A stretch of 64,000 bases of DNA from Spyradomonas excrementavium (GCA_018714005.1 DVOA01000117.1:1-64000); one strand, 5' to 3'. Positions 52,606 through 61,057 are shown, numbered from the stretch's first letter. Numbers and translations: made by a program. Notes: generated from the sequence alone by a model not told the origin.

Positions 52606-54747
52606 CTAACCTTTCTCTTTCAAAACCTGCTCATAATGCTCGAGTTTGTCGATAAGCGGCTTTTGTTCGGAAAAATCACCGCCTCCGGTGCCGATTTTGG
52701 CTATCACCGCGCGTTTAAGCTGCTCCGGCATATTCACGGGAACGTTATTCACGCCTTTGTCGCCGGGCTGCCATGCCAGCGCCCTGTAATAGTCTTCTTT
52801 GTAAGATTTTTTGAGGCGCAGCTTCCAGTTGTCGGAATTCTGGGTGCCGGCATAGTTATAAGTCTTGTCCAGCCCGAAAAAGTCCATAAACATAAACTGA
52901 ATTTTCTCGCCAAAGCGCAAAAGTTCTTCATATTTGGCTTTCACGCGTGCACGCCTGTCCCATTTCAGGTTATCAATGAGATTCTGGCGCTTTTCATTGC
53001 CTGCTTCCGGATAAAGATTGCCGTAAAGGTAGGCGCCATTCATTATTCCGCCGTTTCCGGCCTTTTCACTATAAAATTCATCAGTACAAACATTCGCAAA
53101 GGGCGGATTGTCATGGCTGCCAATCATCATCCAGTCCTTGCGCGGTCGGTATTCGAGCTGGTACTGATATGAAGAACTTATTCCCGGAAGCGGACGTGCG
53201 GGGTTAGAATAAACCTCATCAAACTTTGGCGTATTGCACCCGAGGCTTTCCCAGACCGCATCTTCAACCTCAAGCCCCTTTTCAGCCATCAAAGGAAGTA
53301 AAATTTCATCAAGAATCTTCGCATAATCGCCATCAGGGTCAACTTCGGGCATATTTTCGATTTCTTTGTTGATTTCACGGGTGATATTGCTGTCCCAGCC
53401 TTTTTCCTGCGCATTATAGACGTTTGGTTTGCCCATCTGGCTTATGTTTGCGCCATGTGCGTCTTTGTAGATTATATGCTCGGGAACATTGTTATCTTCG
53501 TATTCATAGCGCCCGTAGTGGATTTCTACATTATTTTTGTTATAAATCCACGGGTCAATTAAGCCGATTACATGGTCAACTCTTATATTTTGATAAGTAT
53601 CGAGCAATTTTTCAAATTTATTTTTAAGAACAACTCCGGCAATGCCAAGACCGGTAATTTTGCCATTTTCATCTTTTATAAACAGTTTTTTCGGGTCCAA
53701 AACGGGAATATCCCATGTCTGGTTTTGCCCCCTGCAGGTTCCGCCAACAGGCATGCCCTCACCGCCGAACGGCGTGCCGATTCTGTAATTTTCAAGAAAA
53801 GCGTCCTGATTCGACCAGTAATCTGCCAGCGAAAAGCCTATTATTGCGTCTGTAATGTAGTTTAGCTTGTCAGGATTTTCTTTTATGAATTCACGCTCCT
53901 GTCTGTCGAGAATAAACTGTTTAAACTTGTAAATCTCGAGCTCTCTGCCATGCTTTTTATTAATATTTGAGATGTAATTCAGCGCTTCTTCGTGATATGG
54001 CGAGGACGGGTCGTTTTTGTATTTTATAAGGTTGCGGTTCATTTGCGGCCAGTCGAAAAAATTATCATCCATGCCGAATTTCTTTTTAAAATGCTCAAAA
54101 ATCGCATCATTTTCAAGCCATGCGCCCTCTTTTTCCCTGTATGAGTTGAATTCGGCGTTGAGTTTCATTGCCTGAGCGTCTTTGGAGGCTGATTTTTTAA
54201 TCATGTTGTCATAAGCAAGCGCAAATAATTTGTCATGCACGTAAAAAGCCCTGTTGAAGCGGGTTTGGTCGGCGTTTTTTTCATAAATTCTGTCTTTATC
54301 TATGCTGTCGAGCAGTTTTTCAATCGCTGCTTCCGGCAAGATCCTCGCATAAGCAGGAGTCGAAAGCTTTTCCATGTCCGCATAGAGGTAGTTTTTCGAG
54401 TTTACGCCCGAATTATAAGGCGAAAGCCTGGTCAAACCGGGCGGCCCGAGCTGAATTGAGTCAAAACCGTGAAGTTTTAAAAATTTGTTGACCTCAACAG
54501 CAGCAGAATCAATGTGGGAGCCGGCAAAAAGGTCATTTTTCTTTACGGGGAAGCTCGACTGGTGCAAAATAAGCGCCAGATTGGCAATTCCGAGGAAGTT
54601 TTTTGCCCGCCTTATGGTGTTTTCGTAGTCCTGCTCTTCAGTTGTGCCTTTTTCATCGACAATTATGTCGGGGCTCGGTGCACGCTTGAAAACCGGCTGC
54701 GACCTGTTTTTTGTAATATTAAAATTTGTAAGCGGTGATATTTTCAT
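52606..54747 (-). CDS. 4-alpha-glucanotransferase-like protein (GH77, MalQ type)
   Basis: 713 aa, longer than typical MalQ (about 500) because of a leading segment and insertions. GH77 marks: SFPVKKNDLFAG early, PVGGTCRGQNQTWDIPVLDP, IRVDHVIGLIDPWIY (catalytic Asp), and GSHDNPPFA near the end. It moves alpha-1,4-glucan segments in maltodextrin or glycogen use. The N-end has the local Phe-Lys motif (SQPVFKR) seen in other lineage-specific proteins. No strong ribosome site precedes the ATG. No other glycogen gene is adjacent. Confidence 0.82.
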   Translation of the reverse strand: MKISPLTNFNITKNRSQPVFKRAPSPDIIVDEKGTTEEQDYENTIRRAKNFLGIANLALILHQSSFPVKKNDLFAGSHIDSAAVEVNKFLKLHGFDSIQLGPPGLTRLSPYNSGVNSKNYLYADMEKLSTPAYARILPEAAIEKLLDSIDKDRIYEKNADQTRFNRAFYVHDKLFALAYDNMIKKSASKDAQAMKLNAEFNSYREKEGAWLENDAIFEHFKKKFGMDDNFFDWPQMNRNLIKYKNDPSSPYHEEALNYISNINKKHGRELEIYKFKQFILDRQEREFIKENPDKLNYITDAIIGFSLADYWSNQDAFLENYRIGTPFGGEGMPVGGTCRGQNQTWDIPVLDPKKLFIKDENGKITGLGIAGVVLKNKFEKLLDTYQNIRVDHVIGLIDPWIYNKNNVEIHYGRYEYEDNNVPEHIIYKDAHGANISQMGKPNVYNAQEKGWDSNITREINKEIENMPEVDPDGDYAKILDEILLPLMAEKGLEVEDAVWESLGCNTPKFDEVYSNPARPLPGISSSYQYQLEYRPRKDWMMIGSHDNPPFANVCTDEFYSEKAGNGGIMNGAYLYGNLYPEAGNEKRQNLIDNLKWDRRARVKAKYEELLRFGEKIQFMFMDFFGLDKTYNYAGTQNSDNWKLRLKKSYKEDYYRALAWQPGDKGVNNVPVNMPEQLKRAVIAKIGTGGGDFSEQKPLIDKLEHYEQVLKEKG

Positions 54748-54889
54748 GAAAATTTTATCCAGACTACTTACAATTAAAAGCCCTAAGTGGCATTTTGAAC
54801 AGTAATTTACATAAAATTTACATAAATTATCAGTTATTGAAAAAATTCTGCTGGAAATTTTTAATTGTTCTGGTAAAATTAATTTATCA

Positions 54890-55013
54890 TCGTTGATATT
54901 TGAATATTTACGGTCGATGTGATGGCGGCGAAGCGCAGCGGAGGCTTTTTTAAATTAAAAGTCTACCGATTCCATCACAAAACAAAAATTTGACAATTGA
55001 ATACTTTGGTTCC
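54890..55013 (+). other. tRNA-Leu upstream region carrying tRNA-derived segments
   Basis: CGATGTGATGG at 54915-54925 copies tRNA-Leu positions 3-13 directly. GTCTACCGATTCCATCACA (54961-54979) is the inverse of tRNA bases 6-24 (55019-55037), 18 of 19 plus one G-U. TTGACA lies at 54990-54995 but no well-placed -10 follows before the tRNA; TAAAAT near 54876 is another option. If transcribed from the upstream start, the leader could pair with the tRNA D-arm. Confidence 0.6.
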
Positions 55014-55100
55014 GCCGATGTGATGGAATTGGTAGACGTGCTAGACTCAAAATCTTGTGTGGGCAACCACGTGCCGGTTCGACCCCGGCCATCGGCACCA
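55014..55100 (+). tRNA. tRNA-Leu (anticodon CAA)
   Basis: Acceptor GCCGATG pairs with CATCGGC. The D-arm has GGAATTGGTAGAC, the anticodon loop CTCAAAA reads CAA, the long variable arm (TGTGTGGGCAACCACG) is class II, the T-arm is GCCGGTTCGACCCCGGC, and CCA is encoded. One T-T mismatch is in the anticodon stem. Confidence 0.95.
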
Positions 55101-55113
55101 TTTAATAAAAAAG

Positions 55114-55136
55114 AAGACCCTTGAGGGGTCTTTTTT
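55114..55136 (+). terminator. Intrinsic terminator after tRNA-Leu
   Basis: AAGACCC / GGGTCTT stem with a short loop, followed by six T. Confidence 0.85.
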
Positions 55137-55153
55137 GTTGAAAAAATTCCGCC

Positions 55154-55585
55154 ATGCCGGCAATTGCACGCCCAAAACAACCGCGCAAAAATGAAAAAAT
55201 GGAAATGATATGGTACGAATCCCTGAACAAACCCTTTTTAACCCCGCCATCATGGGTCTTTGCGCCTGCGTGGATATTTTTGTATATTTTGATTCTGGCG
55301 TCGTTTTTTACTTATGTTTATTCAAACTCTGAAAAAAACAAGTTCCGGGGCTACCTGTTTTTTACGCTGCAGCTGCTTTTGAACTTTGCTTGGAGCCCTG
55401 TATTTTTTCATTTGCACGATATCAGGCTTAGTTTTGCAATAATCTGCCTTTTGCTGATATTTTTGATATTGACGATTATTGCTTTTTATAAAATTTCAAA
55501 AATCGCGGCCGCCTTGCTGGTTCCTTATTTTGTGTGGGTATGTTTTGCGATTTATTTGAATTACGGGGTACTTTCGTTAAATTAA
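55154..55585 (+). CDS. TspO/MBR family protein, lacking the first membrane helix
   Basis: 143 aa. The family pattern is clear: WYESLNKPFLTPPSWVFAPAW, NFAWSPVFF, and PYFVWVCFAIYLNYGV. Four membrane helices are predicted. TspO normally has five; the segment before WYESL should hold TM1 but is only a short charged peptide (ARPKQPRKNEK). The start is uncertain, with ATG at 55154 or 55199 and no clear ribosome site at either. TspO binds tetrapyrroles and sterol-like ligands. This may be a truncated or diverged copy; transcription may continue from the tRNA region. Confidence 0.8.
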   Translation: MPAIARPKQPRKNEKMEMIWYESLNKPFLTPPSWVFAPAWIFLYILILASFFTYVYSNSEKNKFRGYLFFTLQLLLNFAWSPVFFHLHDIRLSFAIICLLLIFLILTIIAFYKISKIAAALLVPYFVWVCFAIYLNYGVLSLN

Positions 55586-55678
55586 AATATAAAATTTGTA
55601 TCAAATTTCGTCCGCAGGTAACAAAAAATTTATCTTTCGGGTTTAATTTAATTGTCTGACATAATTTTTTTAATTTAA

Positions 55679-56722
55679 ATGCGAATATTTGCGATTTCGA
55701 GCTCTTACAAGCCAATAGATATGAATGGCGGCGGGAAAAATGTCCGCCGCCCGAACTTCCGAATCACGCTTTCTGCGGGTGATTCGGTAAGCTTTAAAGC
55801 AAGGCGCAAAGACAAAAATTACGAAACAGTTCTCACAAATCTCCCCAAACTTCCCTGCGCCTGCTGCGGAATAACAATGCTTCCGGAAAAAAGCTTTGAA
55901 AAAGACCTGATAAAAGACTGCAACCGGCCGGGATATGAGGTTTTGAAAGATTTAAGAAAATTTGAACCGAGAATGCACAAAACAGAAAAAGAAGTTGTCA
56001 GAAACCTGAACAAACTCGCCAGAAGATACCCTGACGCGACCCTTGAAGAACTTTTTAACAAAAAATACAACGTGCACCTTGTAAAAGTTATGGCAAAACA
56101 AATGCGCGTACTGGAAAAAATAGACAAAGTTTATCCCGAGCTCGGTTCAGAATCATCAAATCTGCTCGCAAAGACCATTTCAAAAGCCCAGAACATACTT
56201 ATAAACGAAGACAAGAGCATAAAAGAAAAACGAAGACGCATAATCAGCGATTTTTACAATTTGTACAAAACAAGACCGGAAAAAACGACTTTTTCCAGAA
56301 TATTAAAGGAAATCTACGCTTTGCCCTCTTCAAAAAGCGATATTGACGCTTATTTTGTAAAATATTACGACCTGAACAACGCGCAGCTTGTAAACAGACT
56401 CCTGAAGCCCTCACAGGCAACAATCGAACACACACGCACCCAGTACGAAAACGGCGATGACAATTATTCCAATTACATAGTGCTCTGCCAGCGCTGCAAC
56501 GGCAAAAGAAACACTACACCGTACAAAGAATTCCTCGAAAATAACCCCAAAATGCCCGAAAACATGCAAAAATATCTGGACGCGGTGATAGATTACCTGA
56601 ACAACCATTATGTTTACGGCCTCGAAAACTATCCTGCACAAATTCGTGAAACTATGGCAGAGCGCACGGAAGGCAGGGTTATTCTTGATATTTCAAGATA
56701 CAAGCCAAAATGGAAAAGCTGA
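55679..56722 (+). CDS. HNH-type zinc-finger nuclease-like protein
   Basis: 347 aa. A split treble-clef HNH pattern is seen: CACC (Cys60, Cys62-63) near the start, then IEHTRTQYENGDDNYSNY (His251) and LCQRCNGKR (about 272-279) near the end. A long charged helical insertion (about 70-240) separates the two halves. The N-end has SAGDSVSFKARRK, the local Phe-Lys motif. No methylase, phage or intein context is present. It could be a genuine endonuclease or a structural zinc protein. Confidence 0.7.
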   Translation: MRIFAISSSYKPIDMNGGGKNVRRPNFRITLSAGDSVSFKARRKDKNYETVLTNLPKLPCACCGITMLPEKSFEKDLIKDCNRPGYEVLKDLRKFEPRMHKTEKEVVRNLNKLARRYPDATLEELFNKKYNVHLVKVMAKQMRVLEKIDKVYPELGSESSNLLAKTISKAQNILINEDKSIKEKRRRIISDFYNLYKTRPEKTTFSRILKEIYALPSSKSDIDAYFVKYYDLNNAQLVNRLLKPSQATIEHTRTQYENGDDNYSNYIVLCQRCNGKRNTTPYKEFLENNPKMPENMQKYLDAVIDYLNNHYVYGLENYPAQIRETMAERTEGRVILDISRYKPKWKS

Positions 56723-56851
56723 TTGACTGGCAAAGTCCGGGTTAGGAAAGGCGTTTGCACAAAAAATCAGTCAAAAATGCAGCTGGGCTTGTTTAACAGG
56801 CGATGACCGCGCCTCCGGCCTTACGAAATGCACAATCTCATTGCCTGAAAT

Positions 56852-56873
56852 GCCCTGAAACAAGTTCAGGGTG
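56852..56873. repeat. CCTGAA palindrome
   Basis: GCCCTGAAACAAGTTCAGGG lies in otherwise featureless DNA between 56723 and 56974. It belongs with the palindromes at 71, 20288 and 26447. Confidence 0.6.
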
Positions 56874-56974
56874 GCAGTTTTATTATATTTTTGTGTGAAC
56901 TTGTATATAAATCAGGGGTTCCGGCAATTGACATAAAAAATTATTTCTGTTAATTTGGTTTCAAAGGAAAAATT

Positions 56975-57046
56975 ATGATTAAATTTACATCTAAAACACA
57001 ACATCATCATAACCATATCATCCCGAAACGGCTGATGGGTTTTTAG
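56975..57046 (+). CDS. His-rich micro-ORF, leader-peptide-like
   Basis: 23 codons preceded by AAAGGA: MIKFTSKTQHHHNHIIPKRL then MGF and a TAG stop. Four of seven residues at 9-15 are His or adjacent (QHHHNH). It is followed 30 bases later by a strong terminator hairpin and then by the 427-aa membrane protein gene. This is the layout of an attenuation leader such as hisL. The downstream gene is not a recognisable histidine gene, so the role is open. Confidence 0.45.
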   Translation: MIKFTSKTQHHHNHIIPKRLMGF

Positions 57047-57075
57047 TTGTGTTATTTGTAACCAATTTTAAATAA

Positions 57076-57122
57076 TAAAAAACAGCCTTTCGGGAAAATC
57101 AAGCCGGAAGGCTGTTTTTTAT
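57076..57122 (+). terminator. Terminator/attenuator hairpin
   Basis: A 13-bp stem (AACAGCCTTTCGG with CCGGAAGGCTGTT, one U-G) around a ten-base loop, followed by a T-run. It lies between the His-rich micro-ORF and the gene at 57150. Confidence 0.85.
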
Positions 57123-57149
57123 AGAAATTATTTAAGATTGGAGAAAAAA

Positions 57150-58433
57150 ATGACACTCACCGGAATAATCTCGGCTATAGGCAATAACAACAGTATTTAT
57201 CCGCTTCTTGTAAGGGATTGCGGAATCGAAATCCCCACGAAAGTTATTCTCACAAAAAAACAAAACAAAAATGACAAAGATGTCCAAAAACTCGCCACAA
57301 GAGAAAGGCTCGTCGATGAATACACGACTTCCGCGGTCTGGCTGGGCGGAATTCCGCTTCTGGAAAAAATAAATAAAAATATAATCCGCAAAAAAGGTTT
57401 CAACCCCGAAATTGACGTAAAACTCCTTAAAAATGCAGAAAAATCCACAGAAGCTGTTCAAGGATTGGATTTCAATATTAAAAAATTCAAAAACCTCGCG
57501 CCGGACGCGGTTAAAGATTTGGAATTTTTAAAAAACAACAAATCCAAATACATGAAACTGCTCGGCGGCAAGGTTTTTAGCGAAACCGCAATCCCGATTG
57601 CGTTGATGGGCTTTATTATCCCCAAATTGATATTCGCATGGACAGCCAAAACAAAACGCGAAATCGCAAAGAAAAAAGCTGAATCCCGGGCAAAAAATTT
57701 GCAGAATTTGAACTTTGGAACGTCAGAATTCAAAACTCTTGAGGCATTTAAGGCAAAAAACCTTTCTTTTAAGGGAAATTTGATTTCCTCAATGGCAGAA
57801 ATGTCCACTGTACAAAAAATGGCGGCAACTGACGGAGGTTATGCGGTGGGGCGTGTTTTGACCGAACGGAACCGCAATGCAGCAATTGATGTGGGCTTCA
57901 AAATGGCGGGGATGATGTTTTTGAACTTTGTTTTTCCCAATATGCTCGCTAAATTCCTCGACACGACCACGGGAAAACTAATAAACACAAACCTCAAGCT
58001 CGATATAAAAATGCTTGCGGACGAAGAATTTATTAACTCCATAAAAAACAACGCGCTCAATCTTCCCCGCGTAAAAACCGAAAAAGAACTGCTCGATTTT
58101 GTTGACAAAAACCCCAAAAACCTTTTTGTGCAGTATGCAAACAAGTACAAAAAGATAAAATTGCTTGAAAACGGCGTCAGAGATCCGCGCAGTTATGTGG
58201 ATTTGAAAGGTTTAAAAGAATTTCGCGACAATATCGCAGAAATATCCGAAAAAGCGCTCAAATCAAATGATGTCACAAAATTTATGCAAAAAGCAAAGCG
58301 CCTGAAAGGTGCAAACATCCTCGCAAACGTCGGAATCAGCAGCTTTCTGCTCGCTTACGCACTGCCAAAAACCCAGTTTGCCTTGCGCAAATTAATTTTG
58401 AAAAGTGAACTTGAACCGGGAATTGCAGAATAA
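57150..58433 (+). CDS. Lineage-specific membrane protein with LSFKG motif
   Basis: 427 aa, not recognised. Three hydrophobic segments: SETAIPIALMGFIIPKLIFA (about 145-170), FKMAGMMFLNFVFPNMLAKF (about 250-275) and ILANVGISSFLLAYALPK near the C-end. Between them are charged helical stretches and a KNLSFKGNLIS segment resembling the Phe-Lys motif. The start at 57150 follows GGAG at seven bases; a TTG at 57138 is possible but unlikely. It is expressed beyond a possible attenuator. Confidence 0.7.
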   Translation: MTLTGIISAIGNNNSIYPLLVRDCGIEIPTKVILTKKQNKNDKDVQKLATRERLVDEYTTSAVWLGGIPLLEKINKNIIRKKGFNPEIDVKLLKNAEKSTEAVQGLDFNIKKFKNLAPDAVKDLEFLKNNKSKYMKLLGGKVFSETAIPIALMGFIIPKLIFAWTAKTKREIAKKKAESRAKNLQNLNFGTSEFKTLEAFKAKNLSFKGNLISSMAEMSTVQKMAATDGGYAVGRVLTERNRNAAIDVGFKMAGMMFLNFVFPNMLAKFLDTTTGKLINTNLKLDIKMLADEEFINSIKNNALNLPRVKTEKELLDFVDKNPKNLFVQYANKYKKIKLLENGVRDPRSYVDLKGLKEFRDNIAEISEKALKSNDVTKFMQKAKRLKGANILANVGISSFLLAYALPKTQFALRKLILKSELEPGIAE

Positions 58434-58481
58434 ATCAAAAATCGGACTTTAACTAACCCGGCGCAATATAAAAATTTCTTT

Positions 58482-58520
58482 GCCAACTTTCTTTTAAGAA
58501 AGTTGGCGGCGGTAACGGGA
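58482..58520. repeat. Hairpin and duplicated tRNA-Glu 3' end
   Basis: A near-perfect hairpin, GCCAACTTTCTT / AAGAAAGTTGGC (58482-58507), may terminate tRNA-Glu on the minus strand. It overlaps a 23-bp direct repeat (58498-58520 and 58585-58607) that contains the tRNA-Glu 3' end. The 87-bp spacing and tRNA end look like an integration footprint. Confidence 0.65.
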
Positions 58521-58590
58521 CTGAGCGGCGCTTGCGTTGCGATTTCCGATTTTACCGTGTTTGACACGGGTTCGCTTGAAATATGAAAGT

Positions 58591-58665
58591 TGGCGGCGGT
58601 AACGGGATTTGAACCCGTGTCAACAGAATGAGAATCTGCTATCCTGACCCCTAGACGATACCGCT
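58591..58665 (-). tRNA. tRNA-Glu (anticodon CUC)
   Basis: On the minus strand, D-arm TCGTCTAGGGGTCAGGA, anticodon loop TTCTCAT (CUC), T-arm ACGGGTTCAAATCCCGT and encoded CCA. The acceptor pairs at positions 2-7 (GCGGTA/TACCGC), but position 1 is A opposite C72, where tRNA-Glu normally has a G-C pair. A TATAAT (58678-58683) lies just upstream. Confidence 0.88.
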
Positions 58666-58749
58666 TCGGACAATAGAATTATACATCAAAAAAATTTAAG
58701 CAATAAAAATTTTATAGCAAAAAATTTTTTTCAGTGTATTAATAGAAAT

Positions 58750-59322
58750 ATGGCAAAACTAAACCCGATAAATTATAAAAAATTTCTAAATAACCTGAAC
58801 GCGCAAAACTACCTTTGCACCCGAAAATCGCCACCCGTTTCAAAATATTATGCGTATAAAAAAGGAACAACATACTTTCTTGCGGATACAAAAGGGCATT
58901 ATGTTGGGAATATGGGCGCAGTACCCGAAAGAATCAGAGAAAACCAGACATATTATCCCGATAGCAAAAATTATGCGTCTTTGTATATTACAAATTTGTT
59001 TATAAACAAAAAATACAGGCAAAAAGGGGCGGGAAGCGCTTTTATAAACATAGCAGTAACCGAGAGCGCCCGCAGAAATTGCGGAGGAAGAGTTCATCTG
59101 ATAGCGGTACACGACGACAAAACCCAGCTGCCCCCGCATATTTTCTATCGAAAAGCCGGATTTGATTCGCAGGACTGGGTAATCATGGACAAAATCAATA
59201 ATTTTATAGAAGAGGGCATAAAACTACCCGGCAAAAGCTTAGACGCAATCCCAATGTACCTTCCTCTGGACAAAGTCAAAGAAAAACTTTGCAAAATTTG
59301 CCCTTTGTTCAAACAACATTAA
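58750..59322 (+). CDS. GNAT family N-acetyltransferase
   Basis: 190 aa. The acetyl-CoA-binding motif A is FINKKYRQKGAGSAFINIAV (about 82-100), preceded by a strand YASLYITNLF and followed by YRKAGFD, all typical of GNAT. It transfers acetyl from acetyl-CoA to an amine; the acceptor is unknown. The stop overlaps by 4 bp the end of the convergent lytic transglycosylase gene. Confidence 0.88.
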   Translation: MAKLNPINYKKFLNNLNAQNYLCTRKSPPVSKYYAYKKGTTYFLADTKGHYVGNMGAVPERIRENQTYYPDSKNYASLYITNLFINKKYRQKGAGSAFINIAVTESARRNCGGRVHLIAVHDDKTQLPPHIFYRKAGFDSQDWVIMDKINNFIEEGIKLPGKSLDAIPMYLPLDKVKEKLCKICPLFKQH

Positions 59323-60218
59323 GCTTCTGCGCTTAAAAATCCTGTTGTAATGGTGTTTACATAATTTCGTGTTTCTTTAAAAGGCGGAATTCCATTGTAT
59401 TTTGCAACATTGCCCATGCCAGCGTTATAAGCAGCCAGAGCTTTTTTTACATCACCTTTGTATTTTACAAGCAGTTGTTTTAAGTATTTTGCACCGGCTT
59501 CGGCGTTTTTTTGAGGGTCGTAATATTCATTGCTTTTCAACCCCAATCCGCGTGCAGTAGCGGGCATTAATTGAGCCAGCCCGACTGCGCCTGCATAAGA
59601 ACGTGCATTTGGATTAAAGCGGGATTCCTGACAAATCAGCTGGGTAAAGATTTTCCTGTCAAGATTATGCTTTGCACAGGCGTTTGTAATTGTATCCAGA
59701 ATTGCAACATCAGACATTCGCGACTTTTTGGTTTTATTTTTTCTAATAATTTTTAAAATGTCCTCATCAGAATATTTTTCAGGGAAATCCGGATCAACAT
59801 TGAGTTTTTTCTCAAGAGCAGGCTTTTGCTCAACTACATTTTTTAACTCAGAAAAGTTGATTTGCCCTTTTTTCATCATATTTTTCATCTCATCATAGCT
59901 GGGAATGTTCACGCCGGTCAGGTCTTTTCCGTGAAATTTCAAATATCTGCGCATTTTGAAGACATAATCTTCATATTCAGCTTTTGTAATTCTTGAAAAC
60001 TCATTTTTATCAATCATTCCGTCCAAAGATTTTTCAGCGAGCAGCGGGGCACCTTTTTCACCATCGAAAAGGCACATGATACCGGTTTCAATGAGTTGTT
60101 TGGCCTTATAATTCTTGTGCTCGTTGAATTTAACCCCGTCAAACGGACGTGTAATGTGTTTTGTTTGCTCGTCATAGCGTGCAAGCTTTTTTGCGCTAAA
60201 TGAATTAATCTCTGTCAT
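59319..60218 (-). CDS. Lytic transglycosylase (SLT domain) beside flagellar genes
   Basis: 299 aa. The C-terminal SLT domain (about 172-290) has catalytic Glu198 (CQESRFNPNA), GAVGLAQLMPATA, and AYNAGMGNVAKY. It cuts glycan strands to make holes for machines such as the flagellar rod. No signal peptide is seen; the 170-residue N-terminal part is unrecognised and may be a export or targeting region. It lies 56 bp after fliR on the same strand, which suggests a role in flagellar assembly (inference). Confidence 0.9.
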   Translation of the reverse strand: MTEINSFSAKKLARYDEQTKHITRPFDGVKFNEHKNYKAKQLIETGIMCLFDGEKGAPLLAEKSLDGMIDKNEFSRITKAEYEDYVFKMRRYLKFHGKDLTGVNIPSYDEMKNMMKKGQINFSELKNVVEQKPALEKKLNVDPDFPEKYSDEDILKIIRKNKTKKSRMSDVAILDTITNACAKHNLDRKIFTQLICQESRFNPNARSYAGAVGLAQLMPATARGLGLKSNEYYDPQKNAEAGAKYLKQLLVKYKGDVKKALAAYNAGMGNVAKYNGIPPFKETRNYVNTITTGFLSAEA

Positions 60219-60274
60219 AATAATTATCCCCTATGTTTTAATAAAAACATTTTTAAGGAAAAAATTGACAGCTT

Positions 60275-61057
60275 TTAGAAAATTTTTGAAAAAGAAAGAA
60301 AATAATCGCTAATTACATTGAAAATAATCGGCATAATCCAAACCATTATCGCCGCGCCAAGAACGGGTTTGAACAAAAAGCTCAACTGAAAAACGTTGAC
60401 CTGCGGGGCTGTTTTTGAAATTATACCCAGAATCAAATCCTGCCCCAGCGTAGCAAGCAGGATGGGCGAAGCTATTTGCAGCCCGACAAAAAGCACATTC
60501 GAGGTCAATTTTATTAAATAATCAAAATTCACAAGCTGCTCAAGCGGAATCGCATAAGCGTAAACCGGAAAAATTTCAAAGCTCCGCATTAATGCGCTCA
60601 AAAGCCAATAAACCCCGCCGACATGGATAAAAATTATCATCGCAAGCACCGTAAAAAAGTTTCCGACAATAGAAACCTGCGCAGATGTCGTCGGGTCAAG
60701 AACCATTGCCGAGGATAGGCCCATTTGCATGTTAATCATGTCACCCGCAGCCGCAATTGCCTGTGTAATACACTGCGCAACAAACCCGAGCATTGCCCCG
60801 GCAACAAAATTGAGCAAAATCCCCAAAAATAACGAAGAATTTGTCGGAGCCGCCGATGGTTTCATTGTCATAGTGATTACAACCGTCAAAATCAAGATAA
60901 ATGACAGTTTCACAATGCCGGCAATTTCTTTTCTGTTAAAAACAGGCGCAAATCGGATAAATCCGGCAAGACGCGCAAAAATGAAGATTCCTGCCCCGAT
61001 GGCGTTGTTAATCTCCGGAAAATATTTAGGAAACTCCTGTAAAATTGCGTCTATCAT
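60275..61057 (-). CDS. fliR: Flagellar export protein FliR
   Basis: 260 aa, about six membrane helices, with family features GAGIFIFARLAGFIRFAPVF, MINMQMGLSSAMVLDPTTS and the C-terminal PQVNVFQLSFLFKP. FliR joins the FliP/FliQ pore complex of the export gate. It is the last gene of the fliO-P-Q-(pilus N-domain)-R run, with 6 bp from the preceding gene. Confidence 0.96.
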   Translation of the reverse strand: MIDAILQEFPKYFPEINNAIGAGIFIFARLAGFIRFAPVFNRKEIAGIVKLSFILILTVVITMTMKPSAAPTNSSLFLGILLNFVAGAMLGFVAQCITQAIAAAGDMINMQMGLSSAMVLDPTTSAQVSIVGNFFTVLAMIIFIHVGGVYWLLSALMRSFEIFPVYAYAIPLEQLVNFDYLIKLTSNVLFVGLQIASPILLATLGQDLILGIISKTAPQVNVFQLSFLFKPVLGAAIMVWIMPIIFNVISDYFLSFSKIF

